From: Gaeumannomyces sp. JS-464
Lineage: Eukaryota; Ascomycota; Sordariomycetes; Magnaporthales; Magnaporthaceae
Direction: 5' to 3'
DNA length: 64,000 nucleotides
Assembly: GCA_002197995.1 (NCBI GenBank)
Contig: NGZR01000003.1
Span: forward strand, 1,240,001-1,304,000
The notes under the pieces are model-generated. The model was not told where the DNA came from, made no database searches, and saw only the letters and a list, made by a program, of their open reading frames with translations. The translations under genes were made by a program, and so were the position numbers. This document shows positions 56,531-64,000 of this stretch, one piece after another; position 1 is the first letter of the stretch, and every line of letters starts with the position of its first letter.

Positions 56531-58371
56531 ACGTAATTTATTAATAAATGGGCTATATTAATTAATAAGCTATAATACGCGATTACGCGACATTTTTTTT
56601 TTCGCGATTAATTTTTTCGCTTATAATAATATTAATAGGAAATAACGAAAACCGGGTAATATTTACCTTTCGAATTTTACAATTTAACTTAAAACTAAGC
56701 ATACGGGAAATTGCAAAAATTTATTCGGTCGCGAAAATAACTTTAACGTGTTAAAAACGGGGCTACTTATTTAACGCGATATTATATTTAAATTACGAAA
56801 ATTAACGGAATTCGAAAAAAAAGCGCTTATTAAATACATATTTAAATTAGATTTTCGCGCATTCCCTTTTTAGCATTTTAATATTAAAAATATGGCTAAC
56901 TAATTACTCGTTAAACATAACGCGAGTATCGTTAATAAACGTTAAATTAAAAAGTTCGTTAAACGCCGTTTAAAGTTTAACACGCGTTAAATTCGAAAAT
57001 ATAATTATTAAAAAGCTAAATGCGAAAATCCTAAGCTCGTTTTTACCTAATTTAACTTATGCGAAATATTATACCAAATATAGCATTTTAAATAATAACA
57101 TTTATAATTTTAATAAAACCGGCTTTTTTATAAGCATAATCGCCCTATTATAATTATTATAATATTAAAAGCCGTAATAAAATAAAACTGGTTTAATTTA
57201 ACAATTGGAAATGGGTTAATTATTTAAAATTAATAATTGCGGTTAAGCAATCCCTTTTTTTATTATCGTTAAAAAGCAGTACTATTTAGCTAATTAATAT
57301 TCGAAAACCGACTTTTTACGCGATTAGGTTATTATAACGAGTTTTAACGGGTAAATTACGAACGAGCTCGGTTTAAAATGGATTCAGCATTTGATAAACA
57401 TATAATATCGCGCGTAAATAGCTTTTATTATTGTTAATATTAAACGGTTATAAAAGCTATTTTAACGAATTTCGAGCTTTATTATTAAAAATATAACATT
57501 ATTACGTTTTGCATACCTTCGCATTCGTTTTACTTTTTTTAACAGTTTAACGTTAAATGCTTTAACCTATTAAAAAAAGCGTACGGTTAACAAATCGAAA
57601 ATTTAATAAAGTTATACGTTAATTACGTAATTAAATTAAGTTTTTTTCGGCGTTTAAAACGGCATTTTTTGCTTTTATAACCGAAAAAAACATCCGAAAA
57701 AGCTTTCGAAAAGCTAGCTTTGTTTTATTTAATCCGGATTCGTTTTAAAAAAGCTGATGTAAAGTTATAAACTTTAACTTTTTCGAAAAAGCTTTTAAAT
57801 AACGCCGAACTTTGGATTTTTAAAACGCTTTAAACATTAAAAACGCAATTTCGCAATCCGAATATATTAAAACTCGAATTTCCAATTATCGAAATAGCTT
57901 TTCGTTATTTATGCTATCGGTTATAAACTAATTAATAAAAAAAGTTAAAGCAATTATACATCGAGTTAACCTTTTAAAAAAAAAATGCTCCAAATTACAA
58001 AAGGCGAATAAAGCGTTAAGCAACGCCGAAAGGCTAAAAAAACACGTATTTAATAAAAAGAGTTATATATTATTAAAAAGGTACGAAATGTTTTAAACTA
58101 AAAAAAGTTAAATGGATAACTATAGTAAAAAATGCGCGATTATAAAGGTTAAAAAAAAAGGGCGATAACGATTTGTTACGATATGGCATTTGCGGCAAAA
58201 CCGGATATAATACGCGCATTTATTAAAAAAAAGTAAAAATATCCGATATATATAATTCCAAATAGTTAGAATAAATTTTTAATATATTAAGTTAATATAC
58301 GCGTTAATTAATTAAAAGTCGGGGTGTTATAGCTTATTAATTAATATAGCCCACTTATTAATAAACCACGT
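56531..58371 (+). mobile_element. pogo/Fot1-like transposon, copy 2, uninterrupted
   Basis: 1841 bases with the same terminal inverted repeats as copy 1 (left ACGTAATTTATTAATAAATG, right end AAACCACGT at 58371), flanked by TA on both sides (56529-56530, 58372-58373). It is in the opposite orientation to copy 1. The plus strand carries the transposase; RIP is severe. Confidence 0.88.
56600..58215 (+). pseudogene. DDE_1 (pogo/Fot1-like) transposase of copy 2
   Basis: Recognisable through stops: the HTH part at 56690-57000, then the first catalytic block, which reads FNKTGFF at 57107-57127 where copy 1 keeps FDETGFF; AIPFFIIV (about 57250), NELGLKWI (about 57370) and ITLLRFAYLRIRFTFFNS near 57500. 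The C-terminal end has a run of basic residues and a damaged zinc knuckle (58140-58215). The Asp-to-Asn and Glu-to-Lys changes are G-to-A, as expected from RIP. Confidence 0.8.
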
Positions 58372-58373
58372 TA

Positions 58374-59240
58374 ACGTATTTTAAAATTAATATTAAATAA
58401 TATTTTTAATACTTTATTATTTTAACTAATTTAAATTTAAATTTATTTAAATTTAAACGGGTTATATATAACGAAATGCTTAATTTAATTTAATTTTTTA
58501 GCATTTTTATTATTACCTTTTTAAATATTATAAATTAATTTATATAGCTTAATTTTAACGTTAAAGCTTTGCTTTATAACTTATATATAGCTTTTTTTAT
58601 AACTTTAAACTTTTAGCAAATAAATTACTTTTTCGTTAATTATATTTATTACTTTTTTTAAACTTTAACGCGATTTATATTTTAAATTACTTTATAATAT
58701 TAAAATTAATTCGTAAAATTATTTAATATATTATATAAAATATATATTTAACTTTAAAAAGTAATAATAATTTTTTTTTAAAAAAAATTAATTTTATTAT
58801 GTAATTAAATATAACCTATTTAAATTTGGTTAAATTTGGGTTTAAATTGGCCGAGTTAATAAAAATGTCGAAAATCGCGTTTAATATAAAAATTTTAACT
58901 ATTTCACTTGTTAATTTATTTTACTTATTAAAAAACTACGTTAATAAATAAATAATATTATAAATAAAATTTAAATAAATTAAATAAAACCCACTTTTGT
59001 AAATAATAAGCATTAAATCGTATAATAAATAAGCTTTGGTTTTATTAATAACATGGTTTATAAACGTATATTACACGTGAAAAATGCATATTAAATAGCG
59101 TTTTTTTTTTTACAATTAAATAACCCGTTTAATTTAATGCAAAATATCGTTTAAAAAGTTTAAAACGTATATATTAATTTTATATGCTATTTAGTTATTG
59201 CGATTTTAAAAACGCGTAATCGGTTAACCTTCCAAATAAT
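58374..59240. other. AT-rich spacer, no gene seen
   Basis: About 0.9 kb of highly AT-rich sequence with long A/T runs between the pogo-like copy 2 and the LINE. Nothing recognisable. Confidence 0.45.
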
Positions 59241-60239
59241 CCAATTCCGATGCCAAAATCGAACTCCTCGTAGCTAACTCGACTTTAAATCGATACCGCA
59301 TCGTGCGCGCGCCGACGGCGCGGGTTAAAAATCGATAGCGATCGATTTTAAGCTCGCGGCTAATTGGCACGCTACGATAGTAAATCCTTTTAACGCGTTT
59401 TCGAACACGCGGGGAAATAGCGATACCGATACGAAACCGGCGCGCAGCCGCTAAAATAAAATAAAAAAGAAATTATTAATAAATTAAAGCCTTTTATAAT
59501 TAATAAAAAGTTACCGGAATTTTGCAATTAATATTAAAGTTAATAAAGCGAAAAATCGACGCGAAAGCGGCTCGTTAACGCGAAACCGCCGTAAAAAAAC
59601 CAGTAATTAACGATACGTTATAAAAGCTTAAAGTAAAAATATTTAAAAAGTTAAAAAAGCATTAATTAATACCAAAAAATCCTATGCTATTGCATTAGCT
59701 ACGGGCTTGCCGGCCGAATGCCGGGCGGAACCGAGTCGACTTAACCACGCTAATAGCACCCGAATAAACGTAACCTTTACCCCGATTTATACCGTCGAAA
59801 ATCGAACGAAAAATTATCGTAAACGTAAAAAAACCCTTAAAAGCAATTAAAAAGCGATTAACGATAAACATTTTATAACCGTTAAATAACCAATTAAATA
59901 TAACAATATAAGCAATAAAACGATTTTAAAGCGAAAACGTAATAATATGCTTTTAAGCAAACGCAAAAAAACATAAAAAAAAAACGACTAAATGAAAAAA
60001 GTATTCGGCAATTAAATAACGATCCGAATGCGAATATACGACGTAGTAATTTAAGGTTTTAAATAAAAAGCATTTTTAAAAAACCTAAACGCATTTATTA
60101 AAAGTTTAAACGCCGAAAACCGAAACGCAAAAGTTAAATTTATATACGTATAGCTAGCCCGAACCTTTTACGAATATGCTATAATATTAGCTCGTATCGG
60201 ATCGATAACGGATAACAAATTAAATATACGAACGAAAAC

Positions 60240-60640
60240 TTGTAATAAAAGCAGTAATTTATAATTGCGAGCTATTTACACTAAATGTTAAAGCTAACCA
60301 ATGTTATAATTGCTTTGAATAAAAAATACCGTTAAAAGTTTTGCATTAAACTAAACCGGTGCTCGCATTACGAAAAACCGAAATATTAAAAAGGAAAATA
60401 CTAATACGACGCTTATTATTAATATTAAAAAGCTATATTTAAATGCATAAATTGCAATAAACCGCATTTAGCCTTTTACCGGAATGCGAAATGGCATAAC
60501 GCGTTATAGGAAAAACAAAAGAAATATACCAAAACCAACCGAAAAGGTTTATATTAAAAAGCGTAATTTATAAATTAATAAAAAACGTTACTTTTTTTAT
60601 TTTCCAAGCTTGCTAACCTTTAAACCGAAAGTTAACGAGC
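60240..60640 (+). pseudogene. ORF1 (gag-like, zinc-knuckle) region of the LINE
   Basis: Cys/His-rich pieces spaced as CCHC knuckles: QCYNCFE near 60300, a second CxxC-like unit near 60360 and a third with NCNKPHLAFY-like sequence (60445-60480), followed by a helix with KQKKYTK-like residues. Such triple knuckles close ORF1 in fungal Tad1-like elements. Confidence 0.65.
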
Positions 60641-60899
60641 TTTAGCAAAAAAAAAAGAATAATTTAAATTCGGATAATAATTTACCAACCCGGACTTTAA
60701 AACGCCGATTAGTCGGCAAACCCCGCAAAGATTTACAATTACTTAAAAGCCGAACCGATATACGGCCGCCTCCCCTACTTATAACACATTTCGCTTTTAA
60801 AACGAGCTTCCCGTTAATTAAACCCCTCGTTACGGCAAACGAGCAAATACGCGAAAAAGCCGAAAAGATAATAGCTTTAATAAACCCCCCCCGCCCTCC

Positions 60900-63800
60900 T
60901 CCCTCTTTCGAACCGTTACCGATAATAAATAGCACTAACCCGTAAAACGCATTAAAAGGCTTAAAAAAACCCGCATAGTAATTTCGATACTGTATTAAAA
61001 CATAAGGAAAAAAAGCGAAAAAGGAAATATCCCGCTATTTAGTAGGAAAAAATACGATATAATAGTTATAAAAAGCCGAAGTTAAACCGATATAAAAACC
61101 TAAAAAAACCAGCAAAATGCAAATACGAAATGGTTTATTACCAAACCGATAACCGCTTAAACGCAATATTATACGTTTATTAACGGCTAAACCCCGCATC
61201 GTAAAAAAGCCGAAACGAATACGATTAAGTAATAGTAATATTGCAAACCCTATTAGAAAAAATCGATATTTATTCGATATATTCGCCGGATTTAAAAGCA
61301 TTAGGAAAATGGCATACGCTATTAACAAAAATCGAAACGTAATTATTACGATACCACGCCGTGCTCGTAAGGATTTTAACATAAACCATTTTATATAAAA
61401 CGTTTATAATAAACGAAACGAAAAAACAAACGTATTACTATCGCTAACGCACCGGTGGAAATTCGAATTTGCAATACTTTACAAAAAGGTAACGAAAAAA
61501 AATTTGGCGAACGAAAAAACATAATCGATTATATATAAGTATTTAACGCGTTAACCGTAAAATACAAAGGTAAAAACGACGAAATAAAAAAATCGAATTA
61601 CCACTTTTAAATAATTTTGGTTAATACCAAAACGAAGCCGTTCCGGTAAAAAACCGCCAAAAAATGGGTGTGGAAAAAAGTAAATACTAATATAAAAAAC
61701 GACCAAAAAAAAGCATTGCAATTGGCCATATAGCATATCGAAATTAAAATATAAAAATACCGGAAAATATCGATAACTAAATAAACATATTAATAAACTA
61801 GCTAACCTTAATCGCTAACGAGTTAATACCGAAAAGGAAATTATTAACCAGCTTAAACTAGCACCGTATTAAAAACTTAAAATTTACCAAACTCGTTAAA
61901 AAAACGAGGAGGTGCTAACGCGTATATACGAGGCTAAAAATACAAATAACCATAACGAATTAAAAGCAGCGGATAAAAGCTTTTATAAAGGAAAAAAGGA
62001 AAACGGCCAACGCGTATTAGAAAAAGTTTATTAAAAAGGCATTAAAAAAAAAAAAAAAAAAAAAAGCCACCTTTTGAACGTAAAACGGTAAGCGAAATTA
62101 CGTAGTTATAAAAAACAAAATCCAACCAAATTACCGGACTTGCACCGATTAAAAAACGGCAATTAAAAACTAGCTAACACCCATGCAAATAAAGTAATAG
62201 TTTTAACGGCTAAATTTTACCCCAGCCCGAAAGCGGATTTAACCGATATTACAAATACCACGTTTAATAACGACACGTTCTATTACGCGTTTTTAATAAA
62301 ACATATGGTGGACCCGGAAAACGGCGACGTATTAACGGCTTTAAAAAAAACGCAAAATTAAAAAGCCCCGAAAGCGGATAATTTACCAAACGAATTCCTA
62401 AAGGTATACGGCTAACCATATTAAAAGCTATATTTAAAATAGCTAACGCTAACTTTAACTTCGAATATTTCCCAAAGCGCTTTTAAAACGCACTTACAAT
62501 AATGCTGTTAAAGTTAAATAAAAGCATAAAAAATAGGAAAATAGCAAAAGGATGGAAACCGATCGCACTTTTTTCGTCCATTTCCAAAATTATAAAAGTT
62601 ATAATAGGAAAACGGATCGCTAACAAAGCGGAAAAAAAGGGACTTTTACCGGAAAAATAAATAAGTAATAAAGAAAAACGCAACACCGAACTCGCTATTA
62701 AATAAGTAACAAATATAATAATAACAGCGTAAAACTACGGCGTTATAACCTCGCTATTATAACTTAACCTATTAAAAATTTAATAATATTAATTATACCA
62801 AATTGCTTAATATAATGCGAAAGTAAAATTTCCACCAAAAATAGTTAAATAAATTAAAAGCTGGTTTTATAAACAAAACGGCCCGGTTTTAATTCGACGG
62901 AAACACGTTAACGCTAATACTAATAATTGCAAAAATCCCGTAAAGATTACCACTATTACCCATAATTTATCCTTTATATCGCGTTATTATATAATAAGCT
63001 GGAAAAAATCCTAAGGATAATAATGGTTAACTTCGCTAATAATATTAACCTTTTAGTAATAAAAAGCATTATAGCGAAAACGGCGCACGATTATTAGAAA
63101 AGCTTGGAACGTATGCCAAACGTGGGTAAAAAATAACAAAAATAACATTTAACGCATTAAAAACCGAGCTATTACATTTTTACTAAAGCTTTAAACCAAA
63201 CCCGGGTTCGTACCGGAATTACCCACGTATAACCATCGCTAACGCAAAATTCCTCGGAATTTAGCTAAATTATAAATTAAACTTTAAAACCTATACTAAA
63301 TAAACGAAAAGAAATAGGAAAAATAATAATTAGCGATAATAAAACTCGCAGCGTAACGTAAAAAAGCAGCCTTATTAAAACGAGATAATTATACGCAATA
63401 GTATAAAAGCGCGATGGTATATAAAGCATACCACCTTTTAAACCGAACCACGAGGGCGGTTTCGAAGCGCAGTTAAAAATTAGCGAAAAAATAGCGAATG
63501 CTTAAAATGGTAGCCAAAATATATAAAACGACTTTAACCATTTAAAAATAAAAACCTACGTATTTACTTTTAAATTTATACTTAAATAAAAAAGTAATTA
63601 ATATAAAAAATAAATGGCTGGAAATTGGAATAATATAACGGATTAACGAGGCGATAGCGAAAGTAACAAGCCGATTTAAAAGGTTAAAATACCGGGAACG
63701 AAATAAAAAACTATACTTTTAAAACGGCCAAATAAAAAAGAAATAAGCGGAACGTTAAAACCGATTTAAAATAACCCCGGAACCGAAACGTAAACCAATC

Positions 63801-64000
63801 CCCCGCGAAAACGAAAAAAAATCTAAATATAAACACGCGAAACGTTAAAACCTTAACGTAATAATAAAATGGAAGTTAAAAGTTACCAGTTTAACGGAAA
63901 CGGTAAAAAAAGCAAACCGGTATAAAATCGCGTGCTTAGCAAATAACCTTTTATTTACGAAGGAAATGGTTAAATATTACGAAAAAATGCTAAAAGCATA
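60900..64000 (+). pseudogene. ORF2 region of the LINE (endonuclease and reverse transcriptase)
   Basis: The reverse transcriptase can be followed with stops: KAPKADNLPNEFLK (62360-62405), KDGNRSHFF or, in the next frame, KGWKPIALFSSISK (62545-62590), LLPEK and NTELAIK (62645-62700), ARF.FDGNT (62880-62910), the PQGSPLSP block as P.RLPLLP (62935-62970), and the catalytic FADD box as FANN (63030-63045). Downstream, LEKAWNVCQTWVKN and ALKTELLHFY (63095-63185) are the usual thumb-like segment. DD to NN is again G-to-A. The endonuclease domain should lie at about 60900-61700 but only fragments are seen. Confidence 0.75.

Larger units (their letters stand above)
59241..64000 (+). mobile_element. 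Tad1-like LINE (non-LTR retrotransposon), runs off the right edge
   Basis: The left part (59241-59460) is a GC-rich, CpA-free stretch that may be its 5' UTR; the exact 5' end is not clear. ORF1-like and ORF2-like pieces follow in plus orientation. RIP damage is heavy. No 3' end or poly-A is in the window. Confidence 0.75.

Noticed and set aside
61035..61382. Minus-strand frame of 115 codons with hydrophobic residues
   Set aside because: Shadow of the RIP-mutated LINE; the AT bias creates I/F/L-rich frames that look like membrane proteins.

Overview
The window looks like a piece of a filamentous ascomycete genome (Pezizomycotina, most likely Sordariomycetes). Genes have short GT-AG introns with CTAAC/CTGAC-like branch sites, proteins are typical fungal families (DUF7708 STAND-type, Zn2Cys6 regulator, ACS-type MFS transporters, PHO85-type cyclin), and the right half shows the hallmark of repeat-induced point mutation (RIP): CpA is replaced by TpA and transposon frames are full of stops. 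No bacterial, organellar or CRISPR features are present.

Layout. 1-35.4 kb is GC-balanced, gene-bearing DNA: a left-truncated DUF7708/NACHT-like gene (-), an amidase pseudogene (+), a class II aldolase-like gene (+), an ACS-type MFS transporter (+), a secreted beta-trefoil (ricin-B-like) lectin (-), a PHO85-type cyclin (-), a 13-kb stretch without recognisable genes (13.5-26.5 kb), a Zn2Cys6 transcription factor (+), a nitroreductase (-), a secreted Cys-rich protein of unknown family (+) and a second MFS transporter (+). Several of these genes carry a single frameshift, two of them in or next to G/C runs, so either the assembly has small indels or some genes are decaying.

35.4-64 kb is a transposon island. 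From left to right: a complete PIF/Harbinger element with TTA target duplication (35400-39301) placed at the end of the second MFS gene; about 1.1 kb of ordinary sequence with a host-like exon; a MULE (40445-43211) that splits a host-like reading frame; a pogo/Fot1-like element (44006-53132, minus) that was itself split by a 7.26-kb Ty3/gypsy chromodomain-bearing LTR element (45398-52660); unidentified AT-rich DNA; a second pogo/Fot1-like copy in the opposite orientation (56531-58371); and a Tad1-like LINE that runs off the right edge. RIP is mild in the Harbinger and MULE elements and very strong from about 44 kb onward. Catalytic residues of several transposases and reverse transcriptases are changed by G-to-A substitutions.

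The genes do not form an obvious biosynthetic cluster. The most informative parts are the nested insertions, whose order and target duplications can be read directly, the host gene cut by the MULE, the long regulatory-looking gene desert between two regulators, and the unrecognised secreted protein. All gene models were built by eye from reading frames and splice signals; no search was run.
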